A DNA stretch of 59,475 bases from a bacterium (GTDB lineage: Bacteria > Patescibacteriota > Saccharimonadia > Saccharimonadales > Saccharimonadaceae). The stretch's first letter is position 1. Each line of letters opens with the position of its first letter. The notes below the pieces were generated by a model. That model did no database searches and was not told where the DNA came from. It saw only the letters and a program-made list of their open reading frames with translations. Positions 23,886 through 32,628 of this stretch are shown in pieces. The translations under genes and the position numbers were made by a program. Location of the stretch: NCBI GenBank assembly GCA_030431855.1, contig JAUIII010000004.1:1-59475 (forward strand). Reading direction: 5' to 3'.

Positions 23886-24301
23886 CCTGGCTCATTCTTG
23901 CGTTTCTTGTTGCGATTGTGCTTGTTGGAGGAACGATATTGTTTCTCATTACTCACGGCCGGCGCGGTGGGTCACATCTCAACCAAGAAAAATATCGAAC
24001 CGACTGGATGCGTATTGAACAAAGCATTGTAAAGGATCAAGAAGCAAGTTTTCATTTAGCTATTCTGAACGCAGATAAGCTACTTGATCAAGCGCTGAAA
24101 CAACGCGGTTTCAAAGGTGAAACAATGGGTGAACGTATGAAATCGGCTAAAGCTAGCTGGAGTAGCGCTAATAATACATGGACTGCACATAAGCTACGCA
24201 ATCAAATTGCACACGAACAGAACGTGAAAGTGAGCTACACGACAACCCGCCGCGCACTTGCAGCGTTTAAGCAATCATTAAAGGATGTAGGAGCGATATA
24301 G
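23882..24301 (+). CDS. Membrane-anchored HEPN-like small protein within the gat operon
   Basis: 139 aa, not a known Gat component. A single N-terminal transmembrane segment (about 3-24) with a short basic stop-transfer (HGRRGG) is followed by a helical domain. That domain ends with HKLRNQIAHE, where R106-x4-H111 fits the R-x4-6-H motif of HEPN domains. HEPN proteins include RNases and non-catalytic scaffolds. The GTG start overlaps the gatA stop and the TAG overlaps the gatB start, so translation is coupled to both. A role linked to tRNA or the amidotransferase is inferred only from position. Confidence 0.6.
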   Translation: MTWLILAFLVAIVLVGGTILFLITHGRRGGSHLNQEKYRTDWMRIEQSIVKDQEASFHLAILNADKLLDQALKQRGFKGETMGERMKSAKASWSSANNTWTAHKLRNQIAHEQNVKVSYTTTRRALAAFKQSLKDVGAI

Positions 24302-25725
24302 TGGCCGACTACGAGATGACAATTGGGATAGAATGCCACGTACAGCTAGCTACGAAAACGAAACTATTTAGCCCGGCGGATAATGATGCTCGCGACGCCG
24401 CGCCGAACAGCAAAACTCACCCGATTGATTTTGGCTTGCCTGGAATGTTACCAATCCTCAATAAAGAAGCGGTGAATCTGGCTATCAAAGCTGGCAAAGC
24501 ATTGAACGCGAAGGTTGCTAATGTCAGTCGATTCGATCGCAAGCATTACTTCTACCCAGACTTACCAAACGGCTATCAGATAACGCAGATGTACATGCCA
24601 ACGATTCTTTCTGGCTCGGTCGAGGTGCCGCTCGAGAATGATTCCAGCATGACAGTGCGTATTCATCATGCTCATATCGAAGCTGATGCAGGTAAGCTTA
24701 CTCACTACGCTGACTACAGCCTAGTAGACCTAAACCGCGCCGGCACGCCACTCATTGAAATAGTATCTGAACCTGACATGCACTCACCCGCTGAGGCGCG
24801 GGCGTATGCAACCGAACTCTATCGCCTGATGACATTTGCCGGCATTACGCACGGTGACCTATATCATGGTAATATGCGCTTCGACGTGAACCTATCTGTG
24901 GCAAAGAAGGGCTCCGAGGAGCTGGGTACGCGGACTGAAACGAAGAACTTGAATAGTTTTCGCAGTGTTGAAAAGGCTGCGGAATATGAGTTTAAGCGCC
25001 AAGTCGCACTGCTAGAAAAGGGCGAGCGAGTAGTTCAGGAGACGCGCGGTTGGGACGATGCAAAAGGAAAGACCTCTAGTCAACGCAGCAAGGAAGATGC
25101 CCAAGATTATCGCTACATGCCAGACGCCGATATACCACCGATTGTATTAACAGACCAACAAATAGCTGATATTCATGCAGATCTACCTAAGTTGCCACCT
25201 CAGTACCGTAAGGAATGGGGCGATTTGGGCGTTGATAAGTCAGTAATCAATAGTATTCTAGCGAATCAGCAGTATGCTGAACTTGTTTCAGCGGTGCTGG
25301 CGAGCGGAGGAAAAAAAGCGGCCAAGCGTGTAGCAAATTGGATTGCGAGCAGCCTAAATATCGACGATATGAGTGACGAGACAAAAAATGCTGACGTAGC
25401 AGATCTACTGGCTTTGTGCGAAATGACAGAAAAATCTGAGATTACCTCTAATGCAGCCAGTGAGCTGTTTAACGATTTAATGAGCGGCGCCACCGACCCA
25501 AGGAAATTAGCCGAAGAACGCAACTTACTACAGGTGAGTGATGAAGGGGCTGTTGCAGCGATTGTTGATGAAGTGCTGGCAGACCCCGCAAGTCAAAAAG
25601 CGATTGAAGACATTAAAGCTGGTAACGATAAAGCGATTGGATTCTTAGTGGGGCAAATTATGAAAAAGTCTCAAGGTAAGGCGAATCCTGCTATGGCTCA
25701 AAAAATGATACGAGAGAGGCTGTAG
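24301..25725 (+). CDS. gatB: Asp/Glu-tRNA amidotransferase subunit B
   Basis: 474 aa. GIECHVQLATKTKLFSP opens the catalytic kinase-transferase domain, with RFDRKHYFYPDLPNGYQITQ, the long MRFDVNLSV region and a C-terminal tail domain (GatB/YqeY, about 330-474) that binds the tRNA D-loop. It phosphorylates and amidates the aminoacyl ester. GTG start overlapping the preceding TAG by one base (TAGTG). Confidence 0.97.
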   Translation: MADYEMTIGIECHVQLATKTKLFSPADNDARDAAPNSKTHPIDFGLPGMLPILNKEAVNLAIKAGKALNAKVANVSRFDRKHYFYPDLPNGYQITQMYMPTILSGSVEVPLENDSSMTVRIHHAHIEADAGKLTHYADYSLVDLNRAGTPLIEIVSEPDMHSPAEARAYATELYRLMTFAGITHGDLYHGNMRFDVNLSVAKKGSEELGTRTETKNLNSFRSVEKAAEYEFKRQVALLEKGERVVQETRGWDDAKGKTSSQRSKEDAQDYRYMPDADIPPIVLTDQQIADIHADLPKLPPQYRKEWGDLGVDKSVINSILANQQYAELVSAVLASGGKKAAKRVANWIASSLNIDDMSDETKNADVADLLALCEMTEKSEITSNAASELFNDLMSGATDPRKLAEERNLLQVSDEGAVAAIVDEVLADPASQKAIEDIKAGNDKAIGFLVGQIMKKSQGKANPAMAQKMIRERL

Positions 25726-25730
25726 ACATT

Positions 25731-26291
25731 ATGAAGGCTTGGAAACAAATCTCAGAGCCAAAACTTGTCTACGGTGGATGGCGAAATGTATATGTCGTAA
25801 AGTATGAGCTGCCAAATGGAAAGCAGTTCGATTTTGAGTATAGCGCACAACATGGCGAATCATCGGCTGCAGTTATCGCATTAACGAAAGACAGACAGGT
25901 TATCATTGCGCGGCAGTATCGAGTCGGTCCCGCACAAATTATGGAAGAGCTACCCGGCGGAGGCGTTGAAAAGGGCGAAGACAAAGCTCAGGCAGTCCTG
26001 CGTGAATTACGGGAAGAAACAGGCTATGAAGCGGGTAGTATTGAACACATCGGATCATTGTACAAGCACGCATGGATATCGAGTGAGTGGGACTATTATC
26101 TAGCGACAGACTGCGTACTGCACCCCGATGGCCTTGCCCTCGATGAGATGGAAGCAATAGAAACCAAGCTCATTAGTATTAACGAGTTGTTTAAGAATGC
26201 ACGGAGTGGCAAGATGACTGATACCGAAGCGGTGTTTCTTGCATATGATAGACTAAAAATGTTGGAGGGTAATAATGAAAAAAGTTCGTAA
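25731..26291 (+). CDS. Nudix hydrolase, ADP-ribose pyrophosphatase-like
   Basis: 186 aa. An intact Nudix box at residues 77-99 (ending RELREETGY), preceded by QYRVGPAQIMEELPGG as in ADP-ribose and nucleoside-diphosphate-sugar pyrophosphatases (NudF type). It would cleave ADP-ribose to AMP and ribose 5-phosphate, or recycle NDP-sugars, which fits the overlapping galU downstream (17 nt overlap). Metal ligands E92, E95 and E96 of the box are present. Confidence 0.85.
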   Translation: MKAWKQISEPKLVYGGWRNVYVVKYELPNGKQFDFEYSAQHGESSAAVIALTKDRQVIIARQYRVGPAQIMEELPGGGVEKGEDKAQAVLRELREETGYEAGSIEHIGSLYKHAWISSEWDYYLATDCVLHPDGLALDEMEAIETKLISINELFKNARSGKMTDTEAVFLAYDRLKMLEGNNEKSS

Positions 26292-27162
26292 AGCAGTAAT
26301 CCCAGCAGCAGGCTTTGGCACGCGTTTTTTGCCACAAACCAAAGCAATGCCAAAAGAAATGATGCCATTGATCGACAAGCCAATTATTCAGTATGTCGTG
26401 GAGGAACTAGTAGAAGCGGGCATTCAAGACATTATTATTGTTGGCAGTAGCAACAAACGTGCAATTGAAGACCACTTTGATATGCCGAGTGAAGAATTGC
26501 TATCGAATCTACGTGCGGGCGGGGAGAAGAAAAAACCATATATTGACCTAGTCGAGCGAATCTCGAACATGGCAAACTTTGTATACGTTCGTCAGAAAGG
26601 GCCATATGGTAACGCAACACCACTCTTGAGTGCGGCACATCTCATAGGTGACGAGCCCTTTATTTACACATGGGCGGATGACTTTTTTAGCCCGGAAGCA
26701 AATTCTACAAAGCAGATGATAGATGTGTATGAACAGCATGGTGGAGGCGTCTTTGCATGTAAAAAGGCGCAGCTAGAAAAAGAGTACTCGAGTTACGGAT
26801 TCGCTGCTGGCGAAATGATAGAAGACGGGTTGATAAAGATGGCTGAGATTATAGAGAAACCAGGTTCAAAGGAAGACTCTCCGTCAGACCTCGCGAGTGT
26901 ATCAGGCTACTTATTGCCGCCAGAGTTACTTGGCTATATCGAGAAAGGTCTTGCTTCTCACGCTGAAGGAGAATTTACGTTCCAGCCGTACGTGCAGGAA
27001 ATGATTCACGACGGTAAAGACTTTTACGCGAAAGAAATTGAAGGCGCCAAGTTCTATGATACTGGGAATCCTCTCGAATACTTGAAGACAACTATTGAGT
27101 TTGGCCTGAAACATCCCGAGCTTGAAAAAGCATTGAAAGAGCATATCGCCAGCCTGCTATAG
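26275..27162 (+). CDS. galU: UTP-glucose-1-phosphate uridylyltransferase
   Basis: 295 aa. The nucleotidyltransferase loop AGFGTRFLPQTKAMPKEM, the PIIQYVVEE strand-helix, ADDFF (metal-binding Asp), IIEKP and the C-terminal GNPLEYLKTTIEFGL are all GalU-like. It makes UDP-glucose for cell-surface glycans. GGAGG lies 6-10 nt before the ATG inside the preceding gene. Together with the phosphohexomutase at 52245 it could supply activated sugars for the envelope. Confidence 0.95.
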   Translation: MKKVRKAVIPAAGFGTRFLPQTKAMPKEMMPLIDKPIIQYVVEELVEAGIQDIIIVGSSNKRAIEDHFDMPSEELLSNLRAGGEKKKPYIDLVERISNMANFVYVRQKGPYGNATPLLSAAHLIGDEPFIYTWADDFFSPEANSTKQMIDVYEQHGGGVFACKKAQLEKEYSSYGFAAGEMIEDGLIKMAEIIEKPGSKEDSPSDLASVSGYLLPPELLGYIEKGLASHAEGEFTFQPYVQEMIHDGKDFYAKEIEGAKFYDTGNPLEYLKTTIEFGLKHPELEKALKEHIASLL

Positions 27163-27237
27163 AGGAGAATTTGCCTTCATTGTTCAAACGAGTATAGTGG
27201 AAAGTGCCAACTGTAATCGTATAAAGGAGGGAATAAT

Positions 27238-27513
27238 ATGGATGCAGGACTAGGGGGATGGCTCGGAACCATCGTAATTGGAGGTCTGGCTGGTTGGGTC
27301 GCCTCAATGATTATGAAAACAGATGCGCAAATGGGTGTATTGTGGAATATTGTCGTTGGTGTACTTGGTGCAGTGCTAGCGAACTGGCTACTGCCAGTGC
27401 TTGGCCTGGCGGGAACTACCGATAGCTCTGGCCTCATTACGAAGTTTGTCGTTGCGCTAGTAGGAGCGGTTGTATTACTGTTTCTTTTCAGACTGGTCAC
27501 AGGTCGAAAGTAA
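27238..27513 (+). CDS. GlsB/YeaQ/YmgE family small membrane protein
   Basis: 91 aa with three hydrophobic segments and the Gly-rich pattern of this family (GGWLGTIVIGGLAGWVASMIMK, WNIVVGVLGAVLANWL). Often annotated transglycosylase-associated or general-stress protein, without proven activity. A strong AAAGGAGGG ribosome site precedes the ATG, unlike the leaderless neighbours, so high expression is likely. It begins a cluster of four small membrane/stress-type genes. Confidence 0.88.
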   Translation: MDAGLGGWLGTIVIGGLAGWVASMIMKTDAQMGVLWNIVVGVLGAVLANWLLPVLGLAGTTDSSGLITKFVVALVGAVVLLFLFRLVTGRK

Positions 27514-27522
27514 AATAATAAC

Positions 27523-27555
27523 AACATGCGTTCGGATGCTAGCCGGACGCATGTT
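27523..27555 (+). terminator. 13-bp hairpin between glsB-like gene and next promoter
   Basis: Arms AACATGCGTTCGG (27523-27535) and CCGGACGCATGTT (27543-27555), with one G-U pair and a 7-nt loop. There is no U-tract; instead the last base is the first base of the next -10 box (TATACT, 27555-27560). It may act as terminator, insulator or RNA-stability hairpin. Confidence 0.6.
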
Positions 27556-27560
27556 ATACT
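27555..27560 (+). promoter_or_regulatory. -10 box of leaderless promoter for the 83-aa membrane gene
   Basis: TATACT with 6 nt (AAAGCT) before the ATG at 27567. Confidence 0.6.
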
Positions 27561-27566
27561 AAAGCT

Positions 27567-27818
27567 ATGACAGCAATGGAAATACTCGTAATCATACTAT
27601 CAATCTTCTTGGCATTATTCCTGCTCGCAGGCATTATTTTGGCTGTGCTGCTTATCCGCATCACACGGCAAATAAAGCGAGTCACAACGACAGCAGAGAA
27701 AACAGCTACCGCTCTTGAAGGTTTTGCTAGCAACGTGACCAAAGTTGGTTCGCCTATGCTTATAGCAAAACTCGTCGCTGAACAGGTTAAAAAGTATCAG
27801 AAAGGTAAGGAGAAATAA
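27567..27818 (+). CDS. Small single-pass membrane protein, unknown
   Basis: 83 aa. One N-terminal transmembrane helix (about 5-30), then a basic amphipathic helix (RITRQIKRVTTTAEKTATALEGF) and a Lys-rich tail. The pattern resembles DUF948-like proteins that accompany YtxH genes, but the match is by eye only. It ends 2 nt before the YtxH-like gene, so the two are likely a unit. Confidence 0.6.
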   Translation: MTAMEILVIILSIFLALFLLAGIILAVLLIRITRQIKRVTTTAEKTATALEGFASNVTKVGSPMLIAKLVAEQVKKYQKGKEK

Positions 27819-27820
27819 TT

Positions 27821-28105
27821 ATGACAAAAGGTAAATTCGCAATAGGTGCACTATTTGGAGCCGTGGCAGGTGTCGTAGCGGGTGTGCTGACAGCACCAAA
27901 AAGCGGCAAAGAAACACGTGCAGATTTAAAGAAAAAGGCAGACGAGTTGAAAAACGAAGCTGGTAAAAAAGCCGACGACGCAAAGAAGAAGGCCGACAAA
28001 TTGTCAAAAGATGCAATGAGTAAAGCTGACGAAGTAAAATCTCGTGCGACAAATGCGGTTGAGGGCGCTAAGGCAGGTTTTAACAAGAACCCGAACGAAA
28101 AATAG
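27821..28105 (+). CDS. YtxH-domain general stress-type protein
   Basis: 94 aa. The Gly/Ala-rich N-terminal membrane segment (KFAIGALFGAVAGVVAGVLTAPKSGKETR) is the YtxH hallmark. The rest is an Ala/Lys/Asp-rich heptad-like helix (KKADELKNEAGKKADD and on), similar to LEA-like or apolipoprotein-like stress proteins. An AAGGAG ribosome site lies 8-13 nt upstream. Role in envelope stress is inferred from the family. Confidence 0.8.
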   Translation: MTKGKFAIGALFGAVAGVVAGVLTAPKSGKETRADLKKKADELKNEAGKKADDAKKKADKLSKDAMSKADEVKSRATNAVEGAKAGFNKNPNEK

Positions 28106-28110
28106 TAAGC

Positions 28111-28392
28111 ATGGGCGTGGTAAAAAAAATCGCTCGCAAGCTGAAAGACGATCAAGAGAAGGGATCTCGAGAGAAAGTTATCGAAGAACTTTTCAATGAC
28201 TTTAATAGGTCACGATTTACCGTGTACAAGATGAATTTCGTACGCGGTATTTTCTTTGGTTTTGGTAGTGTTGTCGGCGGTACGCTCGTCGTAACGATAT
28301 TCGTGTTGCTACTTAATCTATTCGTAGATTTACCTGGCGGGATAGGTAATTTTATTGAATCGATTCAAAATTCGATAAAGAGCGACGTCTAG
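28111..28392 (+). CDS. DUF5665-like small membrane protein
   Basis: 93 aa. A charged N-terminal half (KKIARKLKDDQEKGSREKVIEELFNDFNRSRF), then one long hydrophobic region (about 43-75) and an amphipathic tail, the layout of DUF5665 proteins. Function unknown. It is the last of the glsB-YtxH-DUF5665 group, 5 nt after the YtxH-like gene. Confidence 0.65.
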   Translation: MGVVKKIARKLKDDQEKGSREKVIEELFNDFNRSRFTVYKMNFVRGIFFGFGSVVGGTLVVTIFVLLLNLFVDLPGGIGNFIESIQNSIKSDV

Positions 28393-28431
28393 CAAACGAT
28401 TTCTACAACAATAACCCTCAGTAGTTTCCGC

Positions 28432-28437
28432 TATACT
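28432..28437 (+). promoter_or_regulatory. -10 box (TATACT) for dnaE
   Basis: TATACT, 11 nt before the ATG at 28449, predicting a leader of about 5 nt without ribosome binding site. Confidence 0.5.
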
Positions 28438-28448
28438 AATAAGAGCGT

Positions 28449-31400
28449 ATGGGGGAAGAAGCAAACGCCAAGTCAGCACTACGTCCTTCGGATTATGTGC
28501 ACTTGCACAATCACACACACCATAGTCTGCTCGACGGCTTAACAAAAGTTGACGAGCTCGTTTCGCGTGTACACGAACTTGAAATGAAAGCCTGCGCTAT
28601 TACGGATCATGGCACTATGAGTGGTGCAATTGAGTTCTATAAAGCAGCCAAGAAGCAAGGCATAAAACCCATTATTGGGATTGAAGCTTATGTTGCTGCA
28701 CGCTCACGGCATGATCGTGACCCAGCCAAAGACAAGGCACGATATCACCTGACACTCCTCGCCATGGACAAGCAGGGTTATAAAAACCTCATGCAGCTTT
28801 CTACCAAGGCGAACCTAGAAGGCATGTACTATAAGCCGCGCATGGACCGTGAACTACTTGAGCAGTATAACGAAGGCATTATTGTGCTCAGCGGGTGCGC
28901 GAGTGGTGAAATAGGAGAGAATTTACGCGTTGACAATTATGATGAAGCAAGGAGCGTCGCTCAGTGGTATAAATCTGTCTTTGGCGATCGCTATTACCTT
29001 GAACTTCAAGATCATGGGCACCTAGAAAGTAAAACAGCATGGGATGTTCAAGTTAAAATCAATGACTACGTAGAAAAGCTATCAAAAGAGCTCGACATTC
29101 CCTGCGTAGTGACAAGTGATGGACACTACTTGGATCACTCTGACCAAGAAGCGCATGAGATATTGCTGTGTGTCGGCACGGGTGCATTTTTGGCCGACGA
29201 GAAGAGAATGAGCTTACGAGATTTTGAACTTCACGTTACTGACCCGTCAGAGATAATCGACCGTTGGAGCAAGACGAACCCGGATGCCGTGCGAAATACA
29301 AGGAAAATAGCCGATCGCTGCGATGTAGAGATTGATCTTGGTGGGATTTTGATACCAACGTTTCCTGTGCCAAAAGGTGAAACCGAAAAAAGCTATCTAG
29401 ATAAGCTGGTGTATCAAGGTTTGGCTATTCGCTACGGTGGAAAAAGTGCGAGTGACGCAAAGCAGTTGTCAAACAGCCAAGTACGTAGGCTGCTGGACGC
29501 AGATATTATTGATAGGCTAGACATGGAGCTAGGTGTTCTAGAGAACATGGGCTACAATGGCTATTTCTTGATTGTGCAAGATTTTATTAACTGGGGTAAA
29601 GAGCAGGGAATAATTTTTGGACCTGGTCGAGGATCGGCAGCAGGTTCGATTGTTGCGTATGCATTGAACATTACCGACCTAGACCCACTAAAGTATGATC
29701 TGCTGTTTGAGCGATTTTTGAACCCGGATCGTATATCGATGCCCGATATCGATATTGATATTCAAGACACCAGGCGCGATGAAGTAATTGAGTATTGTGC
29801 AAACAAATACGGGCATGATCATGTGGCTAATATCGTTACCTTTGGTAAGATGGCTGCGCGCGCAGCTGTGCGAGATGTAGCTAGGGTATTACAGGTTCCT
29901 TATGCAGAAAGTGATCGGCTAGCGAAACTGATTCCTCCACCAGTGCAGGGGCGTCATATCCCATTGAGCGTGAGTGTCGAAAAGGATCCTGACCTTAAAC
30001 GAGAATACGAAGATAACCAAACTGCAAAAACTGTGTTTGATTTTGCAATTCGACTAGAAGGTACAATTCGCAGCCACGGAGTTCACGCGGCAGGTGTAGT
30101 GATTGCGCCTGATCCAATCGTCAACTATACGCCGCTTGAAATGGCACAAAAAGGAGTCGTATCTACACAGTATCCTATGTATCCTATTGAAGAGCTTGGT
30201 CTATTGAAGATGGATTTTTTAGGCCTGTCGAACCTTACTATCATCAACAATGCGCTGCGTATTATAAAGAAAGTGTACAAAGATGAAATCGTTCTATCCA
30301 CGATCCCATTGGACGATGAAAATACCTACGAGTTGTTTCAGAGAGGCGATACGACAGGCGTGTTTCAGCTTGAATCCGCGGGTATGAAACGATATCTACG
30401 TGATCTCAAACCAACTTCCTTCGATGATATTATCGCTATGGTTGCTTTGTATCGTCCAGGACCGATGCAATTTATCGACAGTTTTATTCGGCGCAAGCAT
30501 GGCAACGAGGCTATTACCTATCTACACGATGGTTTGAAGGATTCGCTCGAAAATACTTATGGCATCTTGATTTATCAGGAACAGTTTATGCAGATATCAA
30601 AAGACTGGTGTGGGTTCACGGGCGGTCAGGCAGACACGCTACGTAAGGCTGTCGGCAAAAAGAATATTGAACTCATGAAAAAAGTGAAGCCGGAGTTTGT
30701 TGAGGGTGCAATTTCAGTGGGAGGTGCCTCGAAGCAAGTTGCTGAGAAGTTTTGGGATCAGCTAGAAGAATTCGCTAACTATAGCTTTAATAAAAGCCAT
30801 GCCGCGTGCTATGGGTTAATTGCGTACTGGACAGCATATCTAAAAGCGCACTACCCAGACGCATTCATGGCTGCGCTAATGACAAGCGATGCGGATGATA
30901 TCGACAGACTCGCGATTGAAATTACGGAGTGTAAGCACATGGGCATTCAGGTGCTGGCGCCAGATGTCAACCAGTCTTTTGTCGAGTTTGCAGTAGTGCC
31001 AGGAGAGAGCAAGATTCGTTTCGGTATGGCAGCGGTCAAGGGTGTTGGTGTTGGTGCTGTTGAAGAAATATTGCGTGCTCGCGCCGAAGGAGAGTTTACG
31101 AGCATTGAAGACTTTGCAAAGCGGGTTAGCACAAGCAAATTCAACAAGAAAGCGTGGGAATCACTTATCAAAAGCGGTGGGTTTGATAGTTTTGGTGACC
31201 GTTCGGACGTGTTATTTAATCTCGAAAACATCCAAGGCTTTGCGAGCAAGCTACAAAAAGATGCATTAAGTGGACAAACTGATCTGTTTGGTGACATGTT
31301 AGGTGCAGGGGTCCAGCCATCAATTAGTTTGCAAACAGCACCTTCTAGACATACAGATCGTGAACGTCTAACGTGGGAGCGTGAGCTGCTAGGCCTTTAC

Positions 31401-32102
31401 ATCAGCGCGCATCCACTAGACAACTACGATACGTATTTTGAGGAACAAACTATACCTTTGGTGTTACTTAACCCTGAGATTGACAACAAAAAAGTAACTA
31501 TCGGCGGTATTATCACAACCGTTCGAAGTATTATTACTAAATCTGGAGCTAAAATGGCGTTTGTTGGTATTGAAGATAAAACCGGTGAAACCGAGTTGAT
31601 TATCTTTCCGGATTTGTATAGCCAGATTGGTTCTCAACTAGCTCAAGACGTCGTGGTGCGTGCTACTGGCAAGGTAAACGCGAGAGATAGAGATGGCAAC
31701 CAAACGAACGAAGCGAAATTAATTGCCGATGAAGTTTCAATTGTTACGGATAGAGAGCTAAGAGAGTACGAAAGCACTGGGCGAGTCATGAAGGCACCCA
31801 AAGCATCCAACTCTTCGGTAAAGGTCACGAAAAAGCAAGCGAAAAAAGTTGTTGAAGCCCCTATTCCTGCTGAAAGCAATATGCAGACTATCTATGTTCA
31901 TATTGAAAACCCCGATGACGATGAGAAATTGATGAAACTAAAAGAGGTGTGCGCGAAGCACCCAGGTGAATCAAGCGTCGTACTCGTGCTTGGAACAAAG
32001 AACAGGTCTGCGATTAAACTCCCATTCCGCGTACATGAAACAGAGAGCTTACTTCGCCAACTACGCAAAAGCATGGGCGAGAAAGCTATTGCTTTAAAGT
32101 AA
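28449..32102 (+). CDS. dnaE: DNA polymerase III alpha subunit
   Basis: 1217 aa replicative polymerase of the DnaE1 type. It has an N-terminal PHP domain (HLHNHTHHSLLDG, residues about 19-31), the polymerase palm with PDIDIDIQDTRRDEVIEY holding catalytic Asp residues, FGPGRGSAAGS, helix-hairpin-helix region near 900, and an OB fold near 1020-1090 (VTIGGIITTVRSI). The C-terminal tail is longer and Lys-rich. PHP metal ligands look present, so it may keep proofreading or phosphatase activity. It overlaps the convergent methylase gene by 17 nt. Confidence 0.97.
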   Translation: MGEEANAKSALRPSDYVHLHNHTHHSLLDGLTKVDELVSRVHELEMKACAITDHGTMSGAIEFYKAAKKQGIKPIIGIEAYVAARSRHDRDPAKDKARYHLTLLAMDKQGYKNLMQLSTKANLEGMYYKPRMDRELLEQYNEGIIVLSGCASGEIGENLRVDNYDEARSVAQWYKSVFGDRYYLELQDHGHLESKTAWDVQVKINDYVEKLSKELDIPCVVTSDGHYLDHSDQEAHEILLCVGTGAFLADEKRMSLRDFELHVTDPSEIIDRWSKTNPDAVRNTRKIADRCDVEIDLGGILIPTFPVPKGETEKSYLDKLVYQGLAIRYGGKSASDAKQLSNSQVRRLLDADIIDRLDMELGVLENMGYNGYFLIVQDFINWGKEQGIIFGPGRGSAAGSIVAYALNITDLDPLKYDLLFERFLNPDRISMPDIDIDIQDTRRDEVIEYCANKYGHDHVANIVTFGKMAARAAVRDVARVLQVPYAESDRLAKLIPPPVQGRHIPLSVSVEKDPDLKREYEDNQTAKTVFDFAIRLEGTIRSHGVHAAGVVIAPDPIVNYTPLEMAQKGVVSTQYPMYPIEELGLLKMDFLGLSNLTIINNALRIIKKVYKDEIVLSTIPLDDENTYELFQRGDTTGVFQLESAGMKRYLRDLKPTSFDDIIAMVALYRPGPMQFIDSFIRRKHGNEAITYLHDGLKDSLENTYGILIYQEQFMQISKDWCGFTGGQADTLRKAVGKKNIELMKKVKPEFVEGAISVGGASKQVAEKFWDQLEEFANYSFNKSHAACYGLIAYWTAYLKAHYPDAFMAALMTSDADDIDRLAIEITECKHMGIQVLAPDVNQSFVEFAVVPGESKIRFGMAAVKGVGVGAVEEILRARAEGEFTSIEDFAKRVSTSKFNKKAWESLIKSGGFDSFGDRSDVLFNLENIQGFASKLQKDALSGQTDLFGDMLGAGVQPSISLQTAPSRHTDRERLTWERELLGLYISAHPLDNYDTYFEEQTIPLVLLNPEIDNKKVTIGGIITTVRSIITKSGAKMAFVGIEDKTGETELIIFPDLYSQIGSQLAQDVVVRATGKVNARDRDGNQTNEAKLIADEVSIVTDRELREYESTGRVMKAPKASNSSVKVTKKQAKKVVEAPIPAESNMQTIYVHIENPDDDEKLMKLKEVCAKHPGESSVVLVLGTKNRSAIKLPFRVHETESLLRQLRKSMGEKAIALK

Positions 32103-32574
32103 GCGCGTAGAGCGCTATACCGGCTGCTACTGAGACGTTGAACGATTCCTTATGGCCGCTCATGGGTATTTCAATAATATGGTCGCATTTTTGTAGTAAA
32201 GATGCTTCTATACCGTTTACTTCTTCGCCAAGAACGAGTATGAACTCTGATGGAGGGGAGAAATGAGGCACAGAAACGCTGGAAGCTGCTTGTTCAAGGG
32301 CAACGAGGGGCAGATTATTACTGGCCAGCCATTGTGATATATCATCGACATACTCAAATGGCACCATCGACTCGGCACCCAGCGCGGTCTTATGAATCTG
32401 TGCTGTAATTTTCTCGGCGATGTGTGGTAAGCGAACATCGCCATCATACGCTGGGTAGGGGGTGTAGCCACTTAGTACTATGTTTTTCACACTAAACCCT
32501 TCAGCGGTTCGAAAGATACTACCGACATTATGAGTGGATCGGATATTGTGAAGAAGTAACGTGATTGCAGGCAT
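32086..32574 (-). CDS. SpoU/TrmH-family RNA 2-prime-O-methyltransferase
   Basis: 162 aa SPOUT methylase. Motif 1 NIRSTHNVGSIFRTAE, motif 2 LVLGEEVNGI and motif 3 IPMSGHKESFNVSVAAGIALY are all present; the usual SLN reads SFN. It is a compact form with no N-terminal substrate-binding domain, like TrmL or small TrmH-like enzymes, so tRNA is the likely target. A TAGAAT hexamer lies 7 nt before the ATG. Confidence 0.9.
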   Translation of the reverse strand: MPAITLLLHNIRSTHNVGSIFRTAEGFSVKNIVLSGYTPYPAYDGDVRLPHIAEKITAQIHKTALGAESMVPFEYVDDISQWLASNNLPLVALEQAASSVSVPHFSPPSEFILVLGEEVNGIEASLLQKCDHIIEIPMSGHKESFNVSVAAGIALYALTLKQ

Positions 32575-32581
32575 TATCTCT

Positions 32582-32587
32582 ATTCTA
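32582..32587 (-). promoter_or_regulatory. -10 box of leaderless promoter for the SPOUT methylase
   Basis: Minus-strand TAGAAT, 7 nt before the ATG at 32574. Confidence 0.5.
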
Positions 32588-32614
32588 TCACTATAAAAAG
32601 CATGAGCTTTTTGG

Positions 32615-32620
32615 TATGAT
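32615..32620 (+). promoter_or_regulatory. -10 box of leaderless promoter for the PilB-like gene
   Basis: TATGAT, 8 nt before the ATG at 32629. Confidence 0.5.
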
Positions 32621-32628
32621 GAGACCTA

